A DNA stretch of 64,000 nucleotides, taken from the NCBI GenBank assembly GCA_905178155.1, contig CAJINV010000015.1, positions 1,336,088-1,400,087 of the forward strand. The letters are read 5' to 3'. Shown here in pieces: positions 21,566 through 32,400 of this stretch. The position numbers and the translations under genes are program-made. Source of the DNA: Amoebophrya sp. A120. Taxonomy: Eukaryota > Sar > Dinophyceae > Syndiniales > Amoebophryaceae. Each line of letters opens with the position of its first letter. Within the stretch, counting starts at the first letter, position 1. The notes under the pieces were generated by a model. The model was not told the origin of the DNA. It did no database searches and worked only from the letters and a program-made list of their open reading frames with translations.

Positions 21566-23074
21566 ATGGCTGATGCAGGAGCAGCACCCGCGGCAGCTGC
21601 CGCCGCAGCGGCTGGTGCAGTTGGCTAAGTCCACACTTGCTCATGCGCACTCACATGCACATTACGTCCAAGGTTGAAATCTGTGTCAAATGCATGTGAA
21701 TTTCTGTCCAAAAATCACTACGCAGGTGTTGCCGCAGCCGGCGCGATGCCGGCTGCGGAGGGACGGCGCCTGGTCGATTTTATCGCCGGGCAAGATGAGC
21801 AGGTCGCCACCAGTCTGCAGAACATTGTCCCGCCGATGCCGGAGTTACGGCCCGCCAAAGAGCCCTTCAAGAAAGCGGCGCAGTCGTGCAACGAGCGTAA
21901 CTTGTGGGAGAAAGGTGCGTGTTGGTTTTCCGTTGCAAAAATGTGTGTGCAATGAAGTGATGATATGCATTTCCCATGCATAACTGCATCTACAACTCGT
22001 ATAAAACACGATAAAAATGCACACGTCAGGTCATGTTCTGAAGACCGGGAAAGCCGTCGGTGGCGATGAGCCAGCCAAGTTGCCGCTCTCCGTGCCGAGC
22101 CTCCTCTTCGCCATGGCGGCCAAGTGTCATCGTGACCGTGAACCCATCCTGACTACCGCAAGAAGAGACTCCATGTTAAGCAGTTACATGTTGTGCAAGA
22201 CGTCCCTGTCCGCTGAGGCAGCGGACAAAGTGTTCGGTGCCATTTTGGCTAAGACCGAAACCATCACCAGTGATGAAACCCAAGCGGGCACGACCTACGA
22301 GGGTCGCATGCGTCTCTACTTCGCGGAAGCCAGGTTTGCCAGGATGTGGCAGGAGGAGGTCGGTAAGCAGCGCGGCATCATCGAGCAGACCCATGAAGTC
22401 ACTGCCGCGGCCAAGAAGGACATCGGTGAGGCGATGAAAAAGGTGAACGATGCGCAGGAGCAGCTGAACAAGCAGCAGCAGCAGCAGCAGCAGCAGAGCA
22501 GCTGGCATGGTCAGCCCTACGGAAAACAGTCCAAGGGCGGAGGAAAGAAAGGTAGGTATTGTATGTGCAGATATGACTGTTACAAAAGCATTTGTGTTGT
22601 ATTTGAAGTGGCATAGATGATGATCGATTCAGGCGCTAGTGCGGCATGTTCTCCCCGGCACGCGCTCTTTATGTAACTGACCTAGTGGCCTTCCCAGCCG
22701 TGGAGACGTTGCAAATTTGTTTCTCTTCTTGCTGACATTTGCCACATGTAAATCTGATTTCCGTCAGGAAGTTCACATTGATGTCGCGACACAAATGCGC
22801 ATAGAATTGGAATATCATTGCTCTATCAGGTAAAAAGGGCAAGGGCAAGAACACGACAAGTCCGTTGTGCTTCGAGTTCATGACCAACAAAGGTGCGTGC
22901 AGTTGGGGAAGCGAGTGCGCCTACCGCCACCCCAAGAAGAACGAGATCTCCACCGATGAGTGCAACAAGTTGAAAGAAGGAAAGCAGGGGTGGAAGTTCA
23001 AAAATGTAGCCTATGAGTCATGGTGCCCGGAAGTCCCGGCTGCGGCTCCGGCCACTCCGGCGGCTACGGCGTAG
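21566..23074 (+). CDS. Gag-like CCCH zinc-finger protein of retroelement 2 (four exons)
   Basis: Seen: exons 21566-21614, 21726-21914, 22030-22551 and 22830-23074 join through three GT-AG introns, all in phase 1, giving 334 residues. It opens MADAGAAPA followed by an Ala run. The central block is EGRRLVDFIAGQDEQ..PELRP, then AMAAKCHRDREP and TYEGRMRLYFAEARF. After that come a Gln-rich repeat (nine Gln), a Gly/Lys-rich linker and a CCCH finger (LCFEFMTNKGACSWGSECAYRH). It ends in Ala/Pro-rich sequence after YESWCPE. Intron positions equal those of retroelement 1. Role inferred: RNA-binding structural protein packaging the element transcript. It is not obviously related to retroviral capsid. 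Confidence 0.8.
21615..21725 (+). other. GT-AG intron 1 in gag of retroelement 2
   Basis: GTGCAG donor, ACGCAG acceptor, phase 1. The equivalent intron in retroelement 1 is 15362-15219 (GTATGA..ACAG). Confidence 0.7.
21915..22029 (+). other. GT-AG intron 2 in gag of retroelement 2
   Basis: GTGCGT donor, GTCAG acceptor, phase 1. Equivalent to 15053-14945 in retroelement 1. Confidence 0.78.
22552..22829 (+). other. GT-AG intron 3 in gag of retroelement 2
   Basis: GTAGGT donor, ATCAG acceptor, phase 1. Equivalent to 14443-14337 in retroelement 1, where the donor is also GTAGGTAT. Confidence 0.82.
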
Positions 23075-23113
23075 ATGCTGCGTCGACTGTCGTGTTATGT
23101 TTTTTTTGTGAGC

Positions 23114-23230
23114 GCACAGCAGTCTTCACCACTGTTTGCAAAACGAAAAATGTCCATGTCGCTGTTAAATAATTTTGAGAATAAATGAAAAAATTAGAAA
23201 TTCAATATCTTGGTGGAGGCTGCTGTGCGT
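23114..23230 (+). repeat. Inverted repeat downstream of gag stop, retroelement 2
   Basis: Arms around GCGCACAGCAG..TTCACCA (23114-23132) and TGGTGGAGGCTGCTGTGCG (23211-23229) enclose an AT-rich loop. It starts 39 bases after the gag stop, versus 37 in retroelement 1, and has the same GCACAGCAG core. Confidence 0.78.
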
Positions 23231-23797
23231 ATCGTTCAACATTTGTTTCGATTTTTTACCTTGCAACAAGGTTCGCTTCACACATGCACTCACGTTTACA
23301 CATTGGACAGTAATTTTTCAAGATTGATGATTGTGGAACCTAGCTCAACAGAATGAGCCTCATGAATGTGAGTTGACATGAAGTCGATTTTGAACACGAG
23401 TTTCATCTTCAAATTCACCGTGGTTAGCATCGCGTCGAGCCAGTAGCCATTTGGCACTTTCCAGTCTGCATTGCGTGTTCGAAACCTGTAGAAAGCTGCG
23501 CGGCATTGTCGTATGTCGTGAATGCAGAGAAAATCTACATTCTGTCGGTGCTAGTCGGTCTGAAATACGCGCAAATGCAGCATTAGCAGTGCAAAGAGTC
23601 TTTCAGCAATGTCGTGACATAGCTTCGCACAAGGTCGGTGTGTGCAAAAGTGCAGTACAAATTGGCAAGTCAGCGATCGGTATATCTGGGGCAAATGCAA
23701 ATCGCAAATGTAACACATGCAAAGCGGCCATCTTATGTTCTCATTGTAAGTTACCACACGTGATTACTTGTCTCCGCTGCATAGATGTAGTGTTAAG

Positions 23798-26083
23798 ATG
23801 CCGTTGCCTACCGAGGCTGACGTACATAATGTACTGAAACGGGTCGAGTGCGACTCTATTCGTGAGCATCCGTTTGATACCGTGCAACACTTACCTAACC
23901 CGGCCAATTTATCTCGTGAATCACTCACACAGCAGCACAACTTAGTAAAAAAATGGTCAGAAGAGACTCGTGAGCGATCAAGCGCAATCTTTGCGTCCAT
24001 CGACGAGGAGATCAGGAAGCCGCAGGTGTGTAAGCACCTGGGCTTATGGGAGCTGCTTGGTGCGAAGTATCATTGCACAGACCCGCTCGCATGGACAGTG
24101 TGGCGCGACGGGCTGGCAATGATAGGGAGATGCGAGGTAGACGAGTCCTGGTCACCGCGGAAAAAGCGGGACAAAATGAACGGCCGCGAAGAGGATTTTG
24201 TTCCTAGCAAGGTGGTGCAGGACATCCTCGATGGGAGACACAAAAAACCGGCGTGGTCCGACGAGTTGATCAAATTCACCTGGGACAGGTGTCTGGAGGA
24301 GACGAAAATTGTGCCGGAGCTTGGGTGCGAGCTCCTAAGAGGGCCGCACCCAATTGCGGAGGACATTGTGACCAATGAGGAGGAAAGGATGAAAATCTAC
24401 TACGGGTGCAGACGGTTCCCGCGTGTGCAGCCGAAGAAAATCAGAATGATCGACCCGGCGGTTTCTGCAAACGCCTGTTCACCGCTGGATAAGCGTGTGC
24501 CGATTCCTGGGGCTTTGGACGTGCTCGCAAATGCAGCAGCGGCGCGCGATCCTTCCGTTTGCGGTATGAAGATTGTGAAGCACAACAAGCGGATACTCCA
24601 AAAATGTAGAGGTGCAGAAAAACGGTACGAAGCCCAATTTGTGAAGATTGTGAAGAAGGAATTGCGGCAAATGGATGCGGATTTGATAAAAGAGTGCGCA
24701 GTACAGCCGAAGTACGAGGAGAAGCCAGTGTTCAGCAGTGAAGGGCTATCCAACAGGAAGAAGCGGAGGTTAGAGAACACGGCTCTCAACGAGTTGGAGT
24801 GCGTCTTGTTGGACATCGCGAAATGTTACAACAGCCTGATGGTTAAAGTCCAGCACCGGAAGTACAACACGGTGCTCGCGTACAACCCCGAGGTGGGCAG
24901 GTACTTCCGCTTCGAAGCTGTGTCTGCCATCTTCGGCAGCAGACACAGCGTCACCGGCTGGTGCCGGCCGGGCAAGCTGCTGCGGTCGGTGTTGAGGAAA
25001 CATTATTTCCTCAACTCGGAGGATTACGTGGACGACTACCCCAATTGGGTGCCCAAGGGGCTCGGCGGCCTGGTCCGCGACTACTTGCTCGAGCTCCTGA
25101 AGCTACTGGGGCTTCCGGCGATGAACGATAAGATACAAGTCGCCGACCTCCTGGAGGTGTTGGGACTCCTTTTTGATGTTCGCGGCGACAAGCCGACTGT
25201 TGCTGTCACCGAGCAGAAAAAAGCGCAGATCATCGCCACCTGCGATGCTGCGTTGTCCACGCTCTGGCTGGATGAACCCACGGCAAACGAATTGGTGGGG
25301 CGACTGACGTTTGCGCTAGCCGCGGTGGCGGATCGGGCCCTAAGCCCGCTGCTGAAGCCCATCCGCAGGCACCTCTCGAAGCAGGAGACGGCAGTAACGC
25401 AGGCGGTGGCCAGCGCGTTGCACGCGGTCAAGGAAGTAATGAAGCTTCCGCTCAAAAGGAGCGTGTCCTTCGAGCCGACTTCCAGCAAAAGCGCCTTGCT
25501 CTACACCGACGCACAATGGTCAAATAAAAAAGGTGTTTTGGCTGCTGTGTACGTCGAAAGTGGCGTGTTCAAGTGCGTGCGGCAGCACGTGTGGGCAGAC
25601 CTGCTGCGCCCGGACTTCGCGTTGTTTCCGATTAACGTCTTGGAAACCGCCGTGGCACCGCTTGCCCTGATGTACTTCGCCAAGGATCTGGCGGGCAAGC
25701 GGTTCGACCACGCCATTGATAACACCTGCGCGCAGGAGAGTCTCCTGGCGCAGGGGAAAAGCGGGAAGCAGAAGTGGGTGTTTACTAGGTTGTGCGCGGA
25801 GTTTTGGACCATCTCCGCCATGCACGACATGAAGCCGTGGAACACCCGGGTGCCGTCAGATTACAATCTGGCGGACTACCCGACCCGGGATGAAAAAATG
25901 GATGTGTTGTTGCGTGTGTTTCCTAGTCTTTTTTCAGAAATCAGTGAGTCTTTCCACATGGATACATATTTCAAGAAGATTCTCAAAGGAGATGTGTCGC
26001 AAAATGTGCATAAGCTCGCGTGTGTGTTGGCCGGTGACGAAGACACGGACCCTGGTGTGTCATCTGATGATGATCTTGTGTAG
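23798..26083 (+). CDS. Reverse transcriptase / RNase H of retroelement 2
   Basis: Role: reverse transcription and RNA removal for the element. Seen: 761 residues from the ATG at 23798 (MPLPTEADVH, conserved with retroelement 1). RT block IFGSRHSVTGWCRPGKLLRS is identical in both elements, and catalytic YVDD lies at about residues 409-412 in LNSEDYVDDYP. RNase H region: LLYTDAQWSNKKG (about 568), ETAVAPLALMY, DHAIDNTCAQE and NLADYPTRDEK. No recombinase or protease domain is fused to it. The frame is intact. Neighbours: gag ends 724 bp upstream, separated by a hairpin and a noncoding stretch, so RT probably has its own start or is reached by splicing (inference). Confidence 0.9.
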   Translation: MPLPTEADVHNVLKRVECDSIREHPFDTVQHLPNPANLSRESLTQQHNLVKKWSEETRERSSAIFASIDEEIRKPQVCKHLGLWELLGAKYHCTDPLAWTVWRDGLAMIGRCEVDESWSPRKKRDKMNGREEDFVPSKVVQDILDGRHKKPAWSDELIKFTWDRCLEETKIVPELGCELLRGPHPIAEDIVTNEEERMKIYYGCRRFPRVQPKKIRMIDPAVSANACSPLDKRVPIPGALDVLANAAAARDPSVCGMKIVKHNKRILQKCRGAEKRYEAQFVKIVKKELRQMDADLIKECAVQPKYEEKPVFSSEGLSNRKKRRLENTALNELECVLLDIAKCYNSLMVKVQHRKYNTVLAYNPEVGRYFRFEAVSAIFGSRHSVTGWCRPGKLLRSVLRKHYFLNSEDYVDDYPNWVPKGLGGLVRDYLLELLKLLGLPAMNDKIQVADLLEVLGLLFDVRGDKPTVAVTEQKKAQIIATCDAALSTLWLDEPTANELVGRLTFALAAVADRALSPLLKPIRRHLSKQETAVTQAVASALHAVKEVMKLPLKRSVSFEPTSSKSALLYTDAQWSNKKGVLAAVYVESGVFKCVRQHVWADLLRPDFALFPINVLETAVAPLALMYFAKDLAGKRFDHAIDNTCAQESLLAQGKSGKQKWVFTRLCAEFWTISAMHDMKPWNTRVPSDYNLADYPTRDEKMDVLLRVFPSLFSEISESFHMDTYFKKILKGDVSQNVHKLACVLAGDEDTDPGVSSDDDLV

Positions 26084-26344
26084 AATGTGACTCATCTCTC
26101 TGTTTTTTTTGTGAAAAAATGTGGCTTACATGTGAACGCAGTGTGCTAGTTATCTCAGGTCTGTTTGCACAGGTTGCTTGTGACTCAAGGTCAGTGGTGG
26201 TTGGTGTCGATACTACCGCTTTGCGCGCCGATAGCATGTTCTATCGCGGTGCACTACTTCGACGTGCTTGTGCGGTTCTGCGTTGTGACATCGTCTGTGA
26301 CGCCTTTGTGCTTTCGCGTGTTGCATCCGTGGTTGTGTTGGAGC

Positions 26345-26511
26345 GGGGCCTCCCGGTTTCGTATCGAGCGTGCGCTCGATCCAGGCGTCAGCAGCTCGCT
26401 GTCTCTGCGCAGCGTCCGCGCAGGCGCTCGTCGAGTTCGTGGGACCAGACGGTAGTTGTACACCAGTACACCAAAGTGTAAGAGAGTAAAAGAAGAAAGA
26501 CGAGAAAAGAA
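26345..26511 (+). repeat. Split direct repeat B2 (3' end) of retroelement 2
   Basis: 167-bp copy of 19554-19720. Marks the 3' end of the element. Confidence 0.93.
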
Positions 26512-26760
26512 ATTTTGGAAATTCCGAAGAATCGTACATGTATGCGCGTAGCTGCTGCGTGTTTGCTTTGAACGAATAACGCAAGTAATAAGTGTGCACA
26601 GATTTGCGCGAGCTTTTATATATTTTCACGGATTTTTGGCCATCTTTTGCATTCTCCTCATTTTTGAAATTTTTGGGATTTTGGAAAATCGAGCCCAGAT
26701 GTCTTCGATGTGATCTTATGAGGGTTAGCGGATAAAAAGAGCATGCAAAATCATGAAAAA
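26512..26760. other. AT-rich spacer right of retroelement 2
   Basis: AT-rich, short frames only, nothing recognised. Confidence 0.6.
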
Positions 26761-27870
26761 CAAGCGCAATTGCCGCTATTTCTGGCCGGATCCTCCCGCC
26801 CGGGCACCGCAGTCGTCGTCGGCGAGGCCCGCGGATCTCTAGGCTTTTGGGAAAGCGGGCCAGATGCTGCAAGTTTGGCGCCAATGGGCCCCCACCAGCG
26901 ACAAAGGCTGTGAGACGCCGTACGCAGGCCGCCCGGTGAAGCACTTTGGCCCGGGGCCCGGCAGCGTAGTCGCGTTCGCCCAGGTGGTCGGCTTTTGGGC
27001 TTTTTTAAAGATTTCCGCTGTCCTTGCCCGGGCCGCCCTTCTCGTCGGTCCATGCTCGCCCGCAGACACGGTTTCCGGCGGTGCTATTTTTGAAAGTTTG
27101 CCTGTGCAACGCATTCTGTAATCGGCCGCCTGCAATACAAAAGGGGGCCATAGCTACGGAATATGGCTCCGTAGCGCTATTTTTAAGCGGGACCCGGAGC
27201 CGAGACAGGATGGCCCTCGCACGCGGCCGTTCCGGATTCTCGGGGTTTTTAGGAACTAGGCTTGGGACAACATCCCGTGGGGCTTTAATCGGGCCCCGCT
27301 GCGGAAACGGGTCGGCAGGGTCTGCGACTTTTCATGGGGTCCGGGAGCCGGGGTGGCGCCGCACTTCCCGCGCGCGCCGCGGCTGCGAATTTCCAGGCCT
27401 TTCAAAAGCGATGCCGGATGCGGCCAAGCCGGTGCGCGTGCTATCTCAGCAACCCGCACGCCCCGCAGTGCCCGCTTGGCCAGTAATGGAATAAAGTGCG
27501 AAGCCTGGAGCCGCGGCGGCAGCCGGTTTGGGTACCTGCTTGGCCTTGGCGGCCGCGGATGTCCGAAACGGTACCCGCTCGCATGTAGGGGCGCGGGTTT
27601 TGGGTGGAGCTTTAATAAGCTCCAGCCGACAAGGCGGCCGGCCTTAATCAGCTCCCGCCAATGGTGACAAGAGGGCGCAGATGCACGAGCGGGGCGCCCC
27701 ACGGCGCTATTTTCCGCCGCTCCTCGCGCCGGACCCGGCCGGGCCCGGCACGGCTAGCTGTTTGGCCTTCGCGCTGGCTAGGGACGGCTTCCGGGCATTT
27801 GGTGCACGGTTAGCAGCGGAGACCCACATGGCCGCGGAGGGGTAACACTTACTTCAGGGGCGGGCGTGGA
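26760..27870. other. GC-rich island without convincing gene
   Basis: About 1.1 kb of high-GC sequence, similar in size and character to 8840-9850 on the other side of the retroelement pair. Long Ala/Gly/Arg/Pro-rich frames in several phases look like composition artefacts. A 12-base G run lies near 27897. Confidence 0.6.
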
Positions 27871-29411
27871 AGCACGTTGCCAAGCGTCCCTCCGCGGGGG
27901 GGGGGGGTGGCGCGAAAAAATTTTCCGCTCCACCCTGATTCTTTCTACCGGCGCACGCCCGGCTATTTTTCATCGTGTAGCTTTTCATAGTTCCAACCTC
28001 TTCATCTCATGCGATCTACCGCACGGCCGGCGTTATCGGTTTTGTGCCGGAGTAGATTGAAAGCCGTTTCCTGTGCTCGTCCAAGATAAACCAAATCGGT
28101 CGACGCTACCGGTCGGGTTGACCACCGTTCTACTTTGCGCTGGTCGTGCAGTAAGAGAGACTAAAGCTTTTCAGCGCAGCGAGGTCCTTTTTCGGTTCGG
28201 TCACGTGTGATCGTGTCTACGAGAGCGGAGTGCGACAACTTATTACACCCGGCTCGCTTTATTTCCGTTTCAAATTTCGGTATATGTGCCAATTAGACTT
28301 TTCCTCCCCTGCGTTATCGCGTCCTGCAACAAAAAATTTTCGGTTTGATGTCGTGCAAGAACATGCTGGTGCGACAAAGGTAGCACTACATCGGTCCTGC
28401 TCGTGCGAAATGCGTCTCGGTCGTCCTCGTACAAAATTCTCGTCGGTCCAGTTTTTCGTCCGAAAAAACTCGTACAACCTCGGCGCTACGCGTTTCTCGT
28501 CCGAAAGAAAGTTTGCAACTCGTCATTTTTGCATGCGCAGTACGGTAATTTACTAGTTTTCTCCAACCCCTTGCTCACGATCCGCACTGCTGGACAAAAG
28601 GCAAAAATTTAATTATACCGACGACAACAACAGGAAGGCGCTCCTACCTCGACAAACCATAATTGAAGACGACTGATTATACCGTTCACCGAAAACTCTA
28701 CCTTGTTTATCATTTTTCCCCTCCCCTTTAATTTCCTTCCAACATCGATTTCTGATTTTCCCAGCTCGGCGGAGCAAAAATCCGGAATTTCAATCTTTCA
28801 CGGTGACACTCTGTCCGCGGAAGAACGTTATTGTACTATACGGTCGTGTAGCAATTTGAAAATAACACTGCGGGCGGCAGTGGATCACTTTTGTACTTGA
28901 TTTATCTTCCGCGTGACTAAGGCTACGGCGTGTTTCTATTTAAGCATTTTCCTTTTCTTCGACGGCTTGATTGATTTAATTGTTTGAACAGCTAAAGAGT
29001 TTTTTCTATTTCCGAGACCCGTACTGTAACGTCTCCAAGCGGTGGTCTATCCGTGCGGAGCAGAAGGCCAACAACTGTCTCGAGCATTTCCAGACAAGCG
29101 AATTTTTAACTACAACCGGAGCCAAATTCATTTCTCTTCGTTTCTCCTCCCCGGAGCGGCCGTTGAGAATTGGTGAAATCGCTTTCAGAATTAACGAAAA
29201 GAACATCACGACATCTAACGAACACGAAACTAAACGAACACCTAACGACAGAATTCTTTTTTACCCCCGTGTGCTGGTCCTATTTGTGTAAAATAAAACC
29301 AAGAAGTGCTGTTGTATTGTAACCCGCGGTGGTTGTACTAGTTGGAGAAAAACTAAGACAAGAAGACAAGCAGGTCGCGACGCTGGGAACAACAACACGG
29401 AGAAGTGGATC
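27871..29411 (+). other. Upstream region of the Gln/Asn-rich protein gene
   Basis: About 1.5 kb of mixed composition with only short frames. It probably holds the promoter and 5' UTR of the gene starting at 29412. No specific motif can be supported. Confidence 0.5.
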
Positions 29412-32400
29412 ATGTCGCAGTACGGAGCTGCGACCGCGAGCGGGAACAATCCCGCGACAGGCGCGCCAGGAAATGCCGCAAACTGGGACTGGGAAGACTT
29501 CTACAAGAATTACGAATTTTATCTCCAGTATGCAAACACGAGCGGGGGCCAACACGACGGTGCTCAACAAAATGCGGCGAATAAACCTAGTACCCCGGCG
29601 AATCACCAGCCGCTGGTGAAGGACCACATCCCCCTGCAATTCAAGCCTTTTGAAGCGGACTTGAAAAAGTTCCCGAACTTTTACGACAAGGCGAATTGGT
29701 GGAACAAAAACGGCGGGTCGAATAACGCAGCGCAGAAGGGAGGCAAAAACAATAATTCGGACTGGGATCTGAACCGCTACGACACTCCGGGCGCGATGAC
29801 CAAGGGAAATAAAAACACCGGGGACAAAAACAACTACAACGACCACTACAATTCCAACCACAACAATACTAGTTCCTATGGAAACAGCGCGTACAACTAC
29901 GGGAGCAGTAATTCAAATTCTTCATCCGATCCTTACCAGCACAAGGGTGTGAACAATTCTGCTTTTGGCGGCCAGGGGTACGGAAAAGGATCATCGTCTA
30001 ATGGCGGCTCCTCGGGCAAGGATTGGGCCAGCGGTATGGATCATTACAAGAGCAGTACTAACTCCTATCACAAAGGCGGTGGCGGTGGGCCGTACGACAA
30101 GGGTTATTACGACAAAAACAACTATACGGGAACCACCTACGGCGGTAATGCGCCAGCCGGCTATAATTCATCCAAGGGCAATGTTGACTATGGGAAGGGA
30201 GACTACGGCAAGGGTGACTACTACGCCAAGGGAAGCAAGGCCGGTCTTGGCGGTGGTGGTACTGCTGGTGCTGCTTCTGTGGACCAACAGTATTCGTCAC
30301 ACCAACCAGGAGCGAGTGCAGCCACCAGCACTGTTCAGCAGCAGCAGCAGAACCACTACGCTTCCGGGTTCGAGGCGGGCCTAGCAGCGGCGAAGGAGTT
30401 GCTGGAGAAGCAGAAACATTTGGAGGAAAGCGTGCTAGCCTTGAAGGCGACGCTTGGACAACAGCAGCAGCAGCAAAACGGGGCGACGACGACTGCAGTG
30501 GGAGCTGCAAACACCGCGGGAACTGCTGCGAACGTCCTCGCTTCGGCGGTCTCCGCGTCCTCCTCGGCCACGTCCAGCGCCAGCAGTTCCCCTTTCATCG
30601 CTGCGCAGTCCGTCGCGCGGCCCGCGGAACTCGCACCACCCTCTGCGGTGAACGCGATCGCGGCCAATGGGCAGGCGAACAAGATGAACAAAACTCCGGA
30701 AAATTATAACTCCGGTCGCCCAGCGGTCGGTGATCATGCCATCAAAGGTGGGTACATGAACAACGACGGCAATCTCGAGAAGGAGCTGCAGCAGAAATTA
30801 AACACCCCCTCGCACATCCCCGCGACGCTTTTGCAGTTTTGCCAACCCGTGGATAGCACTAGCAGTGGCCAAAATGCGAATAACGGTGAGGAGGATCAAG
30901 TGACAGCTTCCAGTTCCAACAAAACTGCAGCGAACAACACCAAGGCATCTACTTCTGGTGATTTGCTGTTCAACCTGTCCAACCTGGTCCAGCAACCGAA
31001 AAAAAAGCAGTGGCCGGAGAGTACTCGGACCAAGGAACATGAGAATTACCGGGGGTTCAATGCTTTTGAAGAGCGGATTAAGCACCAGGTCGATCAAAGA
31101 ATCCACGCGTGGAACCGGACGATGATCGAAAAAACCGGCCAGGGAGTACCAACGGAAATAACAAACGAGGTGGCGAAGCAGATTGTGTGGAAACAGCAGC
31201 AGGCCGTAGCCGCGGCCCAACAGGTTTGGCAGGAGAAGAACAACGGGACTGCAATGAATTATCAAAGGCAAAAATGTCTGGGTCTGGAACAAAGCAGCTT
31301 GTCATGCTAAATCTGAATCGTGTAAAAATCTGTGTTGCGTGATTGCCAAAAGCTGTCCACTTCTGACCTAATCGCGAGGCAGTTTCTCATGCAGGATAGA
31401 CATGGTAGAACTCTCACAGAATCTGTAATGCTATGTCCTACATGCCAGACCTCATGGGTCATGGAAAACCTGCATGACAAGTCTGGCATTCATCCAGACC
31501 CAGACATTTTTGCATTTGATATGAATCACCATGGTACTACAACTACATCAAACAATCCGGTAGCAAACACGTTCAACACCAGTTTTAACTTTTTCGGCAA
31601 CAAAAATACCGACAACCGCTATGTCCCGGGTCAGCTGGTCACGATGAAAAGCGGGGTGGCTGGGGGTCAACATCATCTCCCCGGGACAGCGAAGACGGAT
31701 ACGGAACCGAAGAAAGACTCGACCTTGCCGATTGTAAAAGATCCGTCGACCTTAACTCGGGACTCCGAGTCGAATACTTCCAAGGATGGCATGATGAACA
31801 ACGTTAAATCTGCGGCGTCGAGCTCGTCCGGGAAACTGTCCGTGTCTGGCAAAAATGCCGCGGTCCCAACCGTCGCACCACCGCCACCGCCTCCGCCACC
31901 AAGCGCGCCGCTGCAATTATCTTCGCCCCAGACCCAGCAAGCCGCTCGGCGGCTCGCTGAACAAGCGCAGAAGTCTACGCAGTCGCAGGCGATCGCGGTG
32001 CAGCAGGCGGCGGCGCAGAGGGAACTGATGAAAGCGATGGTGGCAAAAGACACTACCGAAGAAGTTCCGCCGCCCCCTCCACCTTTGTCCTCCGATGCGT
32101 TCAACAAGATTTACGACAACCACCAGCGCTTCCAACAGGCTGCCGCGGGCGTGGACGCGGCGAAACAGTACGTTGGCGAGCAGGTAGGTGGTGCATCCAC
32201 CACAAACCACGTCTCTTTGATGCAGCAGCAAAAGGACCAGAATGCTGCGCAGAAGCAGTTCGCTGCGGCTTACGGGGCTTTGGCGTCGTATTACCGTGGG
32301 AATACGTACGTCGAGCCGGGCTTGTATAAGCAGTTCTTGCAAAATAAGATGCTGCTGGAAAAAAGGCTGAAGGAGGAAATGCTGCTGCAGGGACACGGAG

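Larger units (their letters stand above)
18680..26511 (+). mobile_element. Tyrosine-recombinase (DIRS/PAT-like) retrotransposon 2
   Basis: Seen: about 7.8 kb on the plus strand. Order: A1 (18680-18841), ~710-bp leader, B1 (19554-19720), A2 (19721-19882), recombinase, Gag-like CCCH protein, RT/RNase H, B2 (26345-26511). The A copies are 162 bp and the B copies 167 bp, with a handful of differences. B1 directly abuts A2. Architecture, gene order and intron positions match retroelement 1, but the repeats and most nucleotide sequence do not, so these are two families of one lineage. All three ORFs are open with their key residues, and the copy looks potentially competent. The ends carry no obvious TSD: the left flank ends ..TTTTTCAAA and the right flank starts ATTTTGG. 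Confidence 0.88.

Noticed and set aside
10480-26511. Possible retrovirus-like (LTR, DDE integrase) elements
   Set aside because: There are no LTRs, protease, DDE integrase or envelope. The recombinase carries the R..HxxR..Y set and the ends are split direct repeats.
26751-27702. Long frames in the second GC-rich block
   Set aside because: Same reasoning: composition-driven, in competing phases, no conserved motif.
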